The notes under the pieces are model-generated. The model made no database searches, had not been told where the DNA came from, and was given only the letters and a program-made list of their open reading frames with translations. The translations under genes were made by a program, and so were the position numbers. DNA of 64,000 nucleotides from Zarea fungicola (lineage: Eukaryota > Ascomycota > Sordariomycetes > Hypocreales > Cordycipitaceae): the NCBI GenBank assembly GCA_900169235.1, contig FWCC01000269.1:186001-250000 (forward strand), given 5' to 3'. Positions 21,201-31,320 of the stretch are shown here, piece by piece; position 1 is the stretch's first letter, and the number at the start of each line of letters is the position of its first letter.

Positions 21201-24054
21201 TAAAGTTACAGGCCGCCACAACGCCTCACTTTCTTGCCAGTTTCCTGTTTCGTGCCTGGACAGTGCGGGAGACGAGCGATGGCTTGGCAGGCCAGGCAAG
21301 GCGCCTTGGGTGCCATGTGCCTCGACTATCGGTGTAGATTCCCAGTGACAACAGCGCAGATGGGCATGCGTGGGCTGGCACATGAGGCTGGTGTAAGTTG
21401 TATGTACACTAGCTTTTAGTAGTGTGTCGACGGTGCGTGTCTTATATGGGGTGCAGCAACCAGTAGTTTGGTAAAATGGACCCCTAGATTCAAACGCAGA
21501 CATGGCCGGCTACTTTTGGTCTTGTTTCCTCTCTCCTCGTCGCTTTTGGTTCGTTTTGCTGGCAAGTTGCTTTTTTTGTAGCGGTGTTGGCCTCTTAAGT
21601 GTACCTGTCTGTACTAAGTTGGTGTACATTGTACAGCTCAGGATGGTCACCGCAACTTCTTTTTTTTTTTATGCCGTGTCACATTTTGCATCTTGTCCCT
21701 TGCTTCCGTTTATTTTTGCATCCATCTGCAAGTTTCGGATTTTGTTGCTTTTGTTGACGGAAGTGCTCTTCGGGTGTAACATGGACGAAGAGGTTTCCGA
21801 AAACACGACAAGATCAGCGTTTCTTTCGGGAAGGGGTCTTTTCAGCGCCGATGCTCAACCCTGCGTCATGTTTGGTTCATCGCTGTTTCGTGGGATTCCC
21901 ATTTGCTGTAGTCTGCCAAGCAGTATGAGGAGGATTCCTTTGGCAAGCCTACATTGCCACCAAGTTAATATATTTTGACCTTTGGCTTTTTGACTATTGT
22001 ACACTCCGTATTACCAGTACTGCTGGAGAGTCGGCAACGTTTTTTTTTTCAACTCCACCGGCCGGATGGAAAAGTAATTTGGCATGTCTCCTCCCACCAT
22101 GTGCTAGTGGGAATCCATGGCGTGGGATGGGGCATGGCAAATGGAAGGCAAATGGAAGGACAGGGGCAAGCTGGACCGTGCCCCGTGATGGACGACAGTC
22201 GCTGTCGGTCGGTGTAGTTGGGCGTTTTGGCCATTGGTATGGTTCTTGTGAGGTGTTGACACGGGCACCATGACGACAAACAGCGCCTATCAATTCTGCT
22301 GTGACGACATTTGGCGTAGATCGCACTTTTGGCCGGGGGGCACTAGGGCAGGTGAGTCGGTAGGTTGAGCAATCACAATTAGCAGTAGCAAGTTGGTGTT
22401 GGCTTGTGAATTTTTGTTGGGTGATTTGCGGCTGTCACTGGCAGGTGATTGTTCAAGTTGGTGATGTTGCCCTGTTTGCTGACACGTATGCTGGTTGGTA
22501 GCTGGCTGCTGGTTGGTCACGCCAACAATACCAGTGAGCAGCGAGCATCACAGGGGAACTGCCTCAGAACAGGCGCCGCGGAGGGAGCTCCGTTGGCACC
22601 TACAGTGTACCGCCTCGCAGGAATGATACTGTGCTGGAGCTCCAACGCACAGGACAATGAGTTGATTATTAGCGCAGAATAATTCCAGGCAGTGGACTTT
22701 TGCTCCACTCGACTGCAACCAAAGAGGCAGCTGCTGCAGCTCTGCAAGGCGTCAGGGCTTGCCAGGGTGCTGTGGCTGCCAGCTTTCCCACTGGAACCAC
22801 TTTGCTAGCCGGAACCACTTTCCTGGGCCCCAGCTCTCTTGACTGGTCCGTCCTGTTCCCAGACCATATCCCCTGGTCGCCATGGTACCTTTTCTTGCGT
22901 GCCACTCGCCGCACCACGGCAGGTCACTCCTCGACAGCAACTTATCTGGAGTTTTCCCACCCTGGCACAACCCTCCTTGCCCTCCCCCGCTGGCTGCCCG
23001 CCAAAAGGTGCTAGCGCATCCATCGCCGAAGGGGCTCCTCCTAAGAGCACCCGCCAACACTTCGCTAATGAGCCAGGGTAGCCCCCCCAGGTGCCACCTT
23101 TGTGCCACCTTTTGGTGCCACCTGCGTGCCACCGACCTTCGTACCCCTTCTGGCTTCTGGCTTCTGGCGGGCTTCTGGCGGATACCAATAAAGGAAGCCC
23201 TTCACTCTTCCCCAGCCAACTACCGACTCCTCTCAAGTCTTTCACAGCTTATTAGCAACCCATCTCCCGACTGCCATGGCTCGTTGCCCTTTTTCTTTCA
23301 TCTCGTGAGGATTTTCTCGTCTTGGTTTTTGGTTTCGCCTTTTCGAATCTCGACCTGCGTCTTGGTCATTGATTTTCCCCGGGACAACACACGCTGCGTC
23401 GATCACTAGGACAGTCCTTGGCTGACGCAACAGTGTTTCGTCAGGACCAGCACCAAGGCCAGCCAAAGCAAACCACAGGGCTGCCTATCATACTGTACCG
23501 CTGGACAGCTGTCAGTATTTCAGTTGTCAACGCCCCCCCTTGCTAGCACCAACGACGACCGCTGCGTTTCCCCCTTCTTCTTCTTCGCCGCCTTTGTCCG
23601 TACAAATCGTTTCGGTTGCCGCTTCACATTTCTCACCAATTACGAATTTTTCTTTTTCCACCACTGAGCTCATTACCTTACTCAGCCTCGGTCATTTTTG
23701 TCTTTTCTAATCGACCCCAAGCGTCCGTCTGTCGCCACCCCTCTCGCCTCAAACTGGTCACGCTGCACCTGCCCGCCCAGACCACCCTCTCGCCAGGACC
23801 CTTATTACGTCGGTGGCAAACAACTGCTCGCATCAGCATACGCACCAACCAATCAACCAACCAACCGATTTGACGCCAGCCTCGTTATAGTCGACCTGTT
23901 TCGCGCTTCTCTTTTCACCACAGCCAATCCATCTTCAAAATATCTTGAAAATATCATCCTCCAAGCTTGGCCTATTTCAACCTCCCAACTCGGTTGCTGA
24001 ATTACTCTCTCCATCTCGCCCTGCGACTACCTACGCGTCCACCATTTTACAAAC
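18245..24054. other. 5.8-kb gene desert
   Basis: No coding gene with domain, splice logic or codon bias is visible. The longest frames (about 158 codons at 21.5-22.0 kb, about 175 at 22.9-23.4 kb) look random and overlap frames on the other strand. Short repeats occur, notably four GTGCCACC copies at 23091-23133 and duplicated GGAACCACTTT near 22795-22820. The last 500 bp are pyrimidine-rich, as expected for the 5' region of the gene at 24055. Confidence 0.55.
23091..23133. repeat. Four spaced GTGCCACC copies
   Basis: GTGCCACC begins at 23091, 23102, 23115 and 23126, a spacing of 11, 13 and 11 bp, close to one DNA turn. It could be a short decayed tandem repeat or a cluster of protein-binding sites; nothing else supports a role. 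Confidence 0.5.
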
Positions 24055-24578
24055 ATGTCGGACGACCAAGATACTTACTCTACAGGGTCACATCCCATTG
24101 TCCGCTCCGATTCATCTTCCTCGACAACCGCCTCGGAACACAACGAGCCCATTATTCACCAGCCCATTCCAACACGCCCGCGTCTGCCCAGCCGCAAGAG
24201 CAGCGGTCCCCTCGTCGTAGATCGTGACAGCTCAGAGGTCGGACCCGTTGAGTCGCACTTTGGACCCGACGATGTCAGAGCCATGAGCCCCAGACGCACC
24301 AGCGAAGACATTGACAAGCTCGGCAAGGAAGCTCGCGAAGAGCTGCGCCGGTAAGCTACACACAAAAAACAGATATCAAATCGACTTATCCCACTAACCC
24401 CCCACTCAGGCATGCCAAGGCTTTGCAAGATTCACTCATCGATATTTTCAACCGCCTAGAAGCCGTTCGCGAAGAGCACGACAAGCTCGATAGCAACAAC
24501 AAGTTTCTGCAAAAATACATTGGCGACCTTATGAGTACCAGTAAAATTACCGCTTCAGGCAGCCGTCCCAAGAAATAG
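24055..24578 (+). CDS. Short coiled-coil protein (SCOC/Slo1 family)
   Basis: Two exons, 24055-24350 and 24410-24578, with a 59-bp intron; 154 aa. The N-terminal two thirds are Ser/Pro-rich and disordered. The C-terminal part (about residues 85-145) is a heptad-repeat coiled coil ending in NKFLQKYIGDLMSTSKI, which matches the conserved signature of the SCOC/DUF2205 family. Human SCOC and yeast Slo1 bind Arl1 or Arl3 GTPases at the Golgi, so a trans-Golgi trafficking role is likely from the family, although not visible in the sequence. The C-terminal exon holds nearly all of the coiled coil, so the intron must be spliced for function. Confidence 0.85.
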
Positions 24579-25739
24579 ACTCGACACGCAATAAGCCAAC
24601 CTCCCTCGCTTTCCTGCCCCCGGCAAGCCAACACCGGCGCCATGACCCTCCTGCCAATACTCTGCCGCCAAATCAAGGCAAAAAAGAAACGCAAATCTTC
24701 TTCCGCCGACCCCCCTTTTACGAATCTCTAGACGATTCGCTTCCCCCTCCTGAGCATTTTGAAGCGCCAGCCTTGCAAAACAAAGCCACAATTTTTGCGG
24801 CACGATACCCCCTGCCACTGGCGTATTTTTCTTGCCTTTACTGCATCCCTTCGTTTCTGCTGATTCGGCCTCGGCACCAATACCTTTTTTTTTCAATTCA
24901 TGTACAATACAGTGTTGCTTATCTCTCCCAACGGTGGTTCTTCTGGCAGATTGTCCAGTCTTGGCAGCTGTCTAGATTAGTACCCTTGGCACAGAGTTGT
25001 GCGACTCACCTTTCTAAAGCATCCTGGTGGCGTTTTTTACTTGATTCGGATTTTTTATTATTATTCTTCTTCTTTCGGTTCTTTTCATTTCTTTTGGCAT
25101 TTTTACCCAGGGGTTTTTCTACTCCCTTTTTTCATGTCTCGGACCCCGTTGACGCTGGCTTTTTTTTCATTGGCCTAGAACGTCCAGATCGACGATGACG
25201 ATTTATTTTATGGATGAAACGAATTACAAAAAAAGAATTAGTTTCGGTTTTTTCCTTTTCCAAAAAGGTTCCTTCTTTTTGCCTTGGAGCAGTGGGCCAA
25301 GGTAGACTGTCAATCCAACAATTTTCTACATTCCATCATTGCCTCGCCCTTGTGCTATTCTGTTGTGCCGTTTGTTAGTAGGGATTTGCAGGTATGACGT
25401 AGCTACCCCTTGTTTACCAAAAGGGCTGCACACCGACCAACCGTGTTTCACATGCGAGGAAAATCAGGTCAACACTCCATTCCCTGTCAATGCAATGACA
25501 TGGATCCAACCAAAAAGATGTGCAGCTCCCTGCCGGAATTAAATTCGAAAATGGTGGCCTGAAACTTGATGGTATTAGTTCATAGGCGGACTAATTAGAA
25601 CGACTAAAAACAAAAACAATATATTTGGGATAAATCGCCACAAATGGCGGGTATAGCAGACATGTTAATAAATGAAATACCAGCACAGACATGAATGAGA
25701 ATTGGACAAAAAAATTGAAGGGCAAAAAAGAAAAAGTTT
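24579..25739. other. Gene-free interval
   Basis: This is the 3' flank of the coiled-coil gene and contains T-rich tracts. I see no gene or repeat of note. Confidence 0.55.
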
Positions 25740-25810
25740 GCTTCGGAGGGGAATCGAACCCCCGATCTTCGCATTACGAGTGCGACGCCTTACCACTTGG
25801 CCACCAAAGC
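25740..25810 (-). tRNA. tRNA-Thr (anticodon CGT)
   Basis: On the minus strand a 71-nt cloverleaf can be drawn. The acceptor stem GCTTTGG pairs with CCGAAGC (one G-T). The D arm region is TGGCCAAGTGGTAAGGC (box A), the anticodon loop is CTCGTAA with anticodon CGT, and the T arm is GGGGGTTCGATTCCCC (box B). No intron. It is nearly identical to the second threonine tRNA 670 bp downstream. Confidence 0.95.
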
Positions 25811-26480
25811 TGATGATGTTCTATGTCTCCAAGCGAGATTATACCAATCTATATTATGACAAAGACAGTTTTGTTGAAAAGCTGACGGACTTCCACTTTT
25901 AAAGAAAGCCCAGGAATAACACTAATGATCATCCAAATGGCAGCAATGTTACCAGTAATCAAGTCACGTTAGTTGCATTTTCAGCAAGATAAGTTTCCCT
26001 AGCTGTGGTGCTCTTGATATAATATTTTATGTATTACATGGTTTTATTACTATTGCGGTTGTTTCCGCTATTCATGGTCAATTCTACTATTTATTTTTAT
26101 TCTCCTCTTGTAATTGATTCTGCCATTTTAATTAATTTTGCTATTATAATTGATTTCGCTGTTATGATTGATTTCGCTGTTATAATTGATTTCGCTGTTA
26201 TGATTGATTTTACTAATATAATTAATTTTGCTCTTGTGGTTGATTTTGCTATTGCGATTGATCTTTGTTCTTTCTTTTCTTTATTACCAATTACGCCTTA
26301 TTGCGTGTCAATAAGCGCATTGATTGTTTGAGGTCGTCCACATTTGGTGTTGTAATCTTGACTATGGTCAGACTGCTCCTAGTTCATGTGGTTTCTTTGA
26401 GCAGGTTATGAGACGCAGGGTGTGAAAAGATACAAAAAGATACAAAAATGAAAGAACCATATCATGGTTCGGATTTTGAT
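25811..26480. other. AT-rich spacer between the two tRNA genes
   Basis: No gene is visible apart from the minisatellite listed separately. The T-rich sequence beyond each tRNA 3' end on the minus strand could serve Pol III termination. Confidence 0.5.
26076..26265. repeat. 18-bp minisatellite, about ten units
   Basis: Imperfect 18-bp units with consensus AATTGATTTCGCTGTTAT run in exact register from about 26076; the best-conserved copies are at 26148-26201. Because 18 is a multiple of three, one frame reads as a hexapeptide repeat of the type IIDFAV within a 100-codon open frame starting at 26029. I regard this as repeat DNA rather than a gene. Confidence 0.8.
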
Positions 26481-26551
26481 GCTTCGGATGGGATTCGAAC
26501 CCACGGTCTTCGCATTACAAGTGCGACGCCTTACCACTTGGCCACCAAAGC
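26481..26551 (-). tRNA. tRNA-Thr (anticodon TGT)
   Basis: A 71-nt cloverleaf lies on the minus strand with the same acceptor stem and D arm as the copy at 25740. The anticodon loop is CTTGTAA with anticodon TGT, and the T arm is GTGGGTTCGAATCCCAT. The two genes differ only at the anticodon wobble position and in the T-stem/variable region. Together they read ACG and ACA codons. Confidence 0.95.
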
Positions 26552-27320
26552 GCCCATTGGATTGTGGAGTCGTGGACAACTATTTAACTATATATACACT
26601 CTAAACAATGAGCAGATCCATCCATTGCTTATTTCTAATGCTTTTCTCGGCAACCAGTAACACGGATTTGCTCTTTCAACCTCTTAGATGTTTCTGAAAT
26701 GGATATAACATCAGGCGATATTAAATATTTACTCGAGCCTGAGCTTCAATTGTGGAAAAGCTGTTTGGCATGAATGGAAGCCAGGCTACCCTGCACAGAG
26801 ACAGTTGAAATCTAGCGCCGTCCCTGAGCCAAATTGACGGCGATATTCTGCCTGAGCTTTGTTATTTACTGAATTAACAGTATTGGTTAGTTTTTTAGTG
26901 TGCTTTTTAAATGTTTCGGTTGTATATGTTTGGCAACATAAAGCTATCAATGTTGAATTGATATGATAGTTTTAACTCATTGTCAGCCCTCATAGAGCTG
27001 CCCAACAATCAGTTCAGCACCACAGCCAAACAATAAATAAAATTGCTGACTATGAATTCAGATCAACACTCTGTTTAACCTTTCTCTACTCCATATCCTG
27101 GCATTAATTATCGCTCTTTACACTGTCACGTCACGTGTTGTGTGTGGCTTACCGCCATCATTTGGCGGATGAACGGCCAAACGGCCGAGATCCACCCAAG
27201 CCTCCTCTATGAGCTTGAATCGGGTCAAGCGTCACTGAAGTCATTTCAACCTCGACTTGTGCAACACAACGTCCACCAGGAACACGAGGTTCAACCACAC
27301 AAAAAAAAGGAAGAGTCGTC
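26552..27320. other. Gene-free interval upstream of the M20 peptidase
   Basis: AT-rich. Nothing is supportable except a CACGTG palindrome listed separately. Confidence 0.5.
27132..27137. promoter_or_regulatory. CACGTG palindrome upstream of the peptidase
   Basis: CACGTG, preceded by CACGT, lies 184 bp upstream of the start codon. This is a bHLH/Cbf1-type site by sequence only; its use is a guess. Confidence 0.25.
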
Positions 27321-28633
27321 ATGCGTCTCTCACCCCTCCTCGCCGCGCTCGCTTCTGTGCCAGCAGTGCTCGGCTTCAAAGAGCAGACGCCCCTCAATGG
27401 CAAGCACGGCAAGCTGCACGGCGGCAGCAGCAGCGCCGACCAGCACGCCGCCGCCGCCCCGCCGTACCGCCAGACACTGATTGACCTGCACCGCAACCTC
27501 GTCTCCATCCCGTCCATCTCCGGCGACGAGTACAAGGTCGGCCAGTGGCTCGTCGACTACCTCATCAGCAGGAATTTTCGCGCCGACATCCAGTTCGTCG
27601 CGCCGCGCGAGGGCACGCCCGACGGCGCCCAGCGCTTCAACGTCCTCGCCTGGCCTGGCCGGCACGATGCGGACCCGAAGCCCAAGGTGCTCGTCACCAG
27701 CCACATTGACGTCGTCCCGCCCTTCATCAGCTACGGCATCGAGGACGGGCCCATCACAAAGGACACCGTCATCAAGGGCCGCGGCTCCGTGGACGCCAAG
27801 GCCGCCGTCGCCGCCATGACGGTGGCAGTCGAAGAGCTCGTGGCAGCCGGGCGCATCCACAACGACGACGTGATGCTCCTCTTCGTCGTGGGCGAGGAGG
27901 TCTCGGGCGACGGCATGGTTGCCTTTAGCGACGCCGTGCTGGCGCGCGAGGAGCCGCCGTCGTGGCACGCCGTCGTCTTTGGCGAGCCGACGGAGAGCAA
28001 GCTCGTGTGCGGCCACAAGGGCATGCTGTCCTGCAACCTCCAAGTACGGGGCGTCGCGAGCCACAGCGGGTATCCCTGGCTGGGCAAGTCGGCCAACGAG
28101 CTGCTCGTGCGTGCCGCGGCCCGGATCATGGACGCGGACCTGGGCAGCTCCGAGCTGTACGGCAACTCGACGTTCAATCTCGGCATCATGCAGGGCGGCA
28201 TCGCGAACAATGTGGTGCCGGCGTCGGCGTCGGCCAAGTTTAGCGTCCGGGTGGCCATTGGCCCCCAGGATGGCGGTCAACTGCTGGTCAAGAAGAAGAT
28301 TGAAGATATTCTGGCCGAGGTGGACGAGGATGCTTTTGAGATGACGTGCGTTCCAGGTTACGGCACCGTGAACTGCAACTGTGACGTTGAGGGTAAGTAT
28401 ACATTTTCAGAGCTACATATAGGAGTGAATACTAACCACTTGCAGGTTTTGAGAAGCTGACAGTCAACTATGGCACGGATGTGCCCAATCTCAAGGGCAA
28501 CTTTACAAGATATCTGTACGGTCCTGGCTCTATTCTCGTTGCTCATGGCGAGAACGAGGCTCTCACTGTGGGCGATCTGGAGGCGGCTGTCGAAAACTAC
28601 GAAAAGCTGATTGAGTATGCATTGCATAATTAA
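27321..28633 (+). CDS. Secreted M20-family metallopeptidase
   Basis: Two exons, 27321-28392 and 28446-28633, with a 53-bp intron; 419 aa. A signal peptide (about 1-18, ending VPAVLG) precedes the catalytic domain. Zinc-site motifs of the ArgE/DapE/CPG2 clan are present: His128 and Asp130 in TSHID, Asp158 in [11 protein letters not shown] at 191-193, Glu222 in FGEP, and a C-terminal His in LVAHGENEA that lies on exon 2. A dimerisation domain is inserted at about 230-330. Related fungal proteins are annotated as secreted carboxypeptidases or acetylornithine-deacetylase-like enzymes; extracellular release of C-terminal or N-acyl amino acids is the likely role. The exon is markedly GC-rich. The exact substrate is not readable. 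Confidence 0.88.
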
Positions 28634-28961
28634 GCTCATCACGACGTACTGTTATTTATCATTGCATTGAATGTACGAGTAAGAAGTCTATACCATCATA
28701 TATATTTGCATCACATAATATCAAGTTTTATTAGTTTAATCACGTTTCCAGCAATATAATTGTAACACCAAAGACAATTCTCTACATCGTGGACTTTTAG
28801 TTATTATGGAAACTTGGTCTATTTTGCTGACTTGAACAAAGTTGCCAATACATTGTTGAACTAGTCCATCGCATCCCAGTCTACTTGAGTGTAGTAGCTC
28901 GCCACCAAGTTCTCTTTGCCAAGGCTCATCTTCCATATTGTGGTGTTTTGAATGCGCAAAG
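28634..28961. other. Short convergent spacer
   Basis: The 328 bp between the convergent ends of the peptidase and the secreted-protein gene presumably hold both 3' UTRs. Nothing else is seen. Confidence 0.5.
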
Positions 28962-29578
28962 TTAGCCTCGCATCCAGACGCTGCGTATGTTGATATTATT
29001 CTTGCATCCGTAATAGTTTCGGATAACGAATGAGAATCGCGAACAGGCAGGATCAACATATGCGTTGACCTGACTTGTACGGCTGGAAATCCACATGGAT
29101 CTGCCTTCACCGCGACTGTTGCTCCATAAACCATAGCACGTCTTCTGAGTAGGCCGCAACATCCATCCCATCTGGTCCGCGTCGTGGCAGTCAACCCACG
29201 AGAAGGCAATGACCCATGTCGCCATGTCACGGCCGGCGAGCTTCTCGACAGGCGGCGGCCCAGCCAAATCGGCGTCATCTTCCGCAATCCAATACTCGGG
29301 TAGAGCTCCGAAGTCGTTGGTCAGGGCCCATTTGGAGGCCGTATCTGGCACAGTACCATTGTAGTCGGCGGCCCAGAGGCGACCTGGGTGCGCAGCTCGT
29401 ATAGCATCATCCAGCACAACAGGGACTGGCCGCTATTATAGAGTTTGATTAGTAAAGCTAATGCAAATTTAGAATTGTAATATAACTTTGGTAACCATAC
29501 TGCTGGCGACGCCTGTCCGTGTCCAAGGCTGGCAAGCAAAAGGCAGCCAAGAGTCTGGTATAGAACAGAAGACTTCAT
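28962..29578 (-). CDS. Small secreted cysteine protein A
   Basis: Two exons, 29501-29578 and 28962-29432, with a 68-bp intron; 182 aa. Exon 1 is almost exactly the signal peptide (MKSSVLYQTLGC... ending GQASPA). The mature part carries four cysteines (DCHDAD, KTCYG, PACSR, YYGCK). It is homologous to the divergent gene at 30551: HPGRLW matches YPDRIW, LTNDFGALPEYW matches LTNDFGATAAYW, CYGLWSNSRGEGR matches CYGNWGAGR, and both end in YGC. No catalytic motif is recognised. It has the profile of an effector-like or antimicrobial secreted protein (small, secreted, Cys-paired, in an intergenic-rich setting), but that is inference. A TATA-like element lies about 95 bp upstream. Confidence 0.8.
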
Positions 29579-29670
29579 TTTTTTCAATAGGAAAGATATA
29601 AGTATTAGATCAATGGCTGTATTGCAAAGTAGAAATTAACAAGCATGTTTTATGTCTTCTGTTGGAAGAC

Positions 29671-29677
29671 TTATATA
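29671..29677 (-). promoter_or_regulatory. TATA-like box of secreted protein A
   Basis: On the minus strand the sequence reads TATATAA, about 95 bp before the start codon at 29578, a usual distance for fungal TATA elements. Confidence 0.45.
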
Positions 29678-30444
29678 GTTTCATTCTAGCAGACTCATGA
29701 CGCCCAACGGAGCTTGCCGTCGCTTCGAACAATTAATAACGCGTGCAAGGGATGTGCCGAATAATTCCTTGGACTAATTTAACTCTCTGCTTATACTACG
29801 AGTCATTTGGGCCTAGATCATGCCAGAAAACAAATACCGTTGTTGGTCCCTTCGGGTTGGTAATGTCCCCGGCACCGCCTCAGAGGCAAGGGACAAGACT
29901 AAATGCCGTTGAATACGGAGTCCAGAATAAAAAATGGCATGATCAGTCCTGTGATGCCCATTGAGACCAATTTGCCGAATCTAAACTACCAGGTGAATCG
30001 GCAGCACCACCATGAGGGCAATCTGATAAGGAATTCCTACCAGTTAGCCTAGATTGGCAAGGCTTTCGATATCCATGCATGGGGCCACTTGGAAGCGCGA
30101 AAGAACCTCACCCTACATTCGGCCTAATCTTGATGGTGTTGCTGCGTGGATTGTCTCCAAGAACAAAAGAATAAGCTCGAGATAAAATATCAGAATCAAT
30201 GTATCTCGCAAGGAATTTCCCAAAATATCTATTATCGCTTCCTTCGGCTCGTTGGCAGTTGGGTTATCGAATCATGAATAATTCCGGTATCGGCTGGTAG
30301 TCGGCGAGTATCGCCCTTTGATTTACAACCCCTAGATTCATGACGAAGATTCACCAAGGCACGTGGGAGCAGTCCATTTGTGCCGCTCGGTAAACAAAAG
30401 GCACCGATGGCGTTCCCATACATCCAGATTGCCATGACTGAAAG

Positions 30445-30450
30445 TATAAA
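30445..30450 (+). promoter_or_regulatory. TATA box of secreted protein B
   Basis: TATAAA lies about 100 bp upstream of the start codon at 30551. The mirror gene has a similar element at a similar distance. Confidence 0.45.
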
Positions 30451-30550
30451 GAACATGCCGCAGCCCCGTTTGTCCGTTTTCTCAACCGTGCTCGTCATTC
30501 AAAAAGTATTCGCTTTCTATCAAAAGTTCAATTTACTACTGCCTTGCACT

Positions 30551-31213
30551 ATGCGTTACCACGTGTTGATTATTGGTTTGGCTCTTGGTGTCTTTGGTAG
30601 CCAAAGTGGCAACGGTGTAGGTCCAGATGGAAATACAAACCAGATGCCAGAATCAGCAAGACTCCTGCTAACAGATCTGCAGACGGACACTGAATGCATG
30701 AGACTCGCAACTACGGCGGAGAAAGCGGCATATCCGGACCGAATTTGGTTTTCCGGGATGGAGAATAAGCCCGCGGGCAATGATACCGGTCATTACGGTC
30801 TCACAAACGATTTCGGCGCCACGGCCGCCTATTGGAACTTCCTGCCCGCCAACGGTACAATCACGGCCCTCAATGGAACCATCACGGCCCTCAATGGAAC
30901 CCTCGCGGCCCCTGAGGCTCGGGGGGAGGCCGCCGGGCTTGACAAGCGTTTTCCGGGCTCTGTGAAGCTTTATTACGGTTGGGGCTGTGCTGGTTACGGA
31001 ACCCCGATGGAACGGCTGGCGAGCAACCTGTGCTACGGCAACTGGGGCGCGGGACGGATTTCATCCATCTACATTCCTTCCATGGGCTTCAACGACTGGA
31101 TCAACTTTTACGAGGACAAATCCTGCCAGGCATACGTTAGCCAAGTCTATCATTGGTCCGGCTGTCTTGAAGTGAACTTCAACAGCTTCTATGGGTGCAC
31201 AAGATGCCGCTGA
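30551..31213 (+). CDS. Small secreted cysteine protein B with Kex2-type site
   Basis: Single exon, 220 aa, start chosen at ATG 30551, where a clean signal peptide begins (MRYHVLIIGLALGVFGSQ). The precursor contains an Asn-Gly-Thr motif three times in tandem (NGTITALNGTITALNGT), encoded by an imperfect 21-bp DNA repeat near 30850-30905, and then LDKRF, a Lys-Arg dibasic site of Kex2 type. Cleavage there would release an approximately 86-residue C-terminal part holding six cysteines. Four of them align with protein A on the opposite strand. Protein A lacks both the repeat and the Lys-Arg, so these look like an insertion into the ancestral loop. Function is unknown; a secreted effector, defence peptide or cell-surface protein is possible. 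Confidence 0.8.
   Translation: MRYHVLIIGLALGVFGSQSGNGVGPDGNTNQMPESARLLLTDLQTDTECMRLATTAEKAAYPDRIWFSGMENKPAGNDTGHYGLTNDFGATAAYWNFLPANGTITALNGTITALNGTLAAPEARGEAAGLDKRFPGSVKLYYGWGCAGYGTPMERLASNLCYGNWGAGRISSIYIPSMGFNDWINFYEDKSCQAYVSQVYHWSGCLEVNFNSFYGCTRCR
30850..30905 (+). repeat. 21-bp in-frame tandem repeat
   Basis: Near-identical units with the core ATCACGGCCCTCAATGGAAC encode NGTITAL inside secreted protein B. Each unit adds one Asn-Xaa-Thr glycosylation sequon, so unit number would set the count of potential N-glycans. Confidence 0.75.
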
Positions 31214-31320
31214 AATAGCAGCCTTTGGTGTGGTTAATATACGCCCGCTGGCCCGTTAATTAGTCTTCTTAATAAAATATTTCTTTTTACGGGTTAATTT
31301 TTTCTCTTGTCTTGGTTTAT

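Larger units (their letters stand above)
29579..30550. other. Shared divergent promoter region of the secreted pair
   Basis: 972 bp without genes separate the two divergent start codons. Each side has a TATA-like element close to its gene, so two independent core promoters may share upstream control. Confidence 0.5.

Noticed and set aside
21502..21978. 158-codon frame in the gene desert
   Set aside because: Phe/Cys-rich from T-rich DNA; no domain, no promoter or splice logic.
26029..26331. 100-codon frame with hexapeptide repeats
   Set aside because: It is explained by an 18-bp minisatellite that is a multiple of three; no homology and no gene context.
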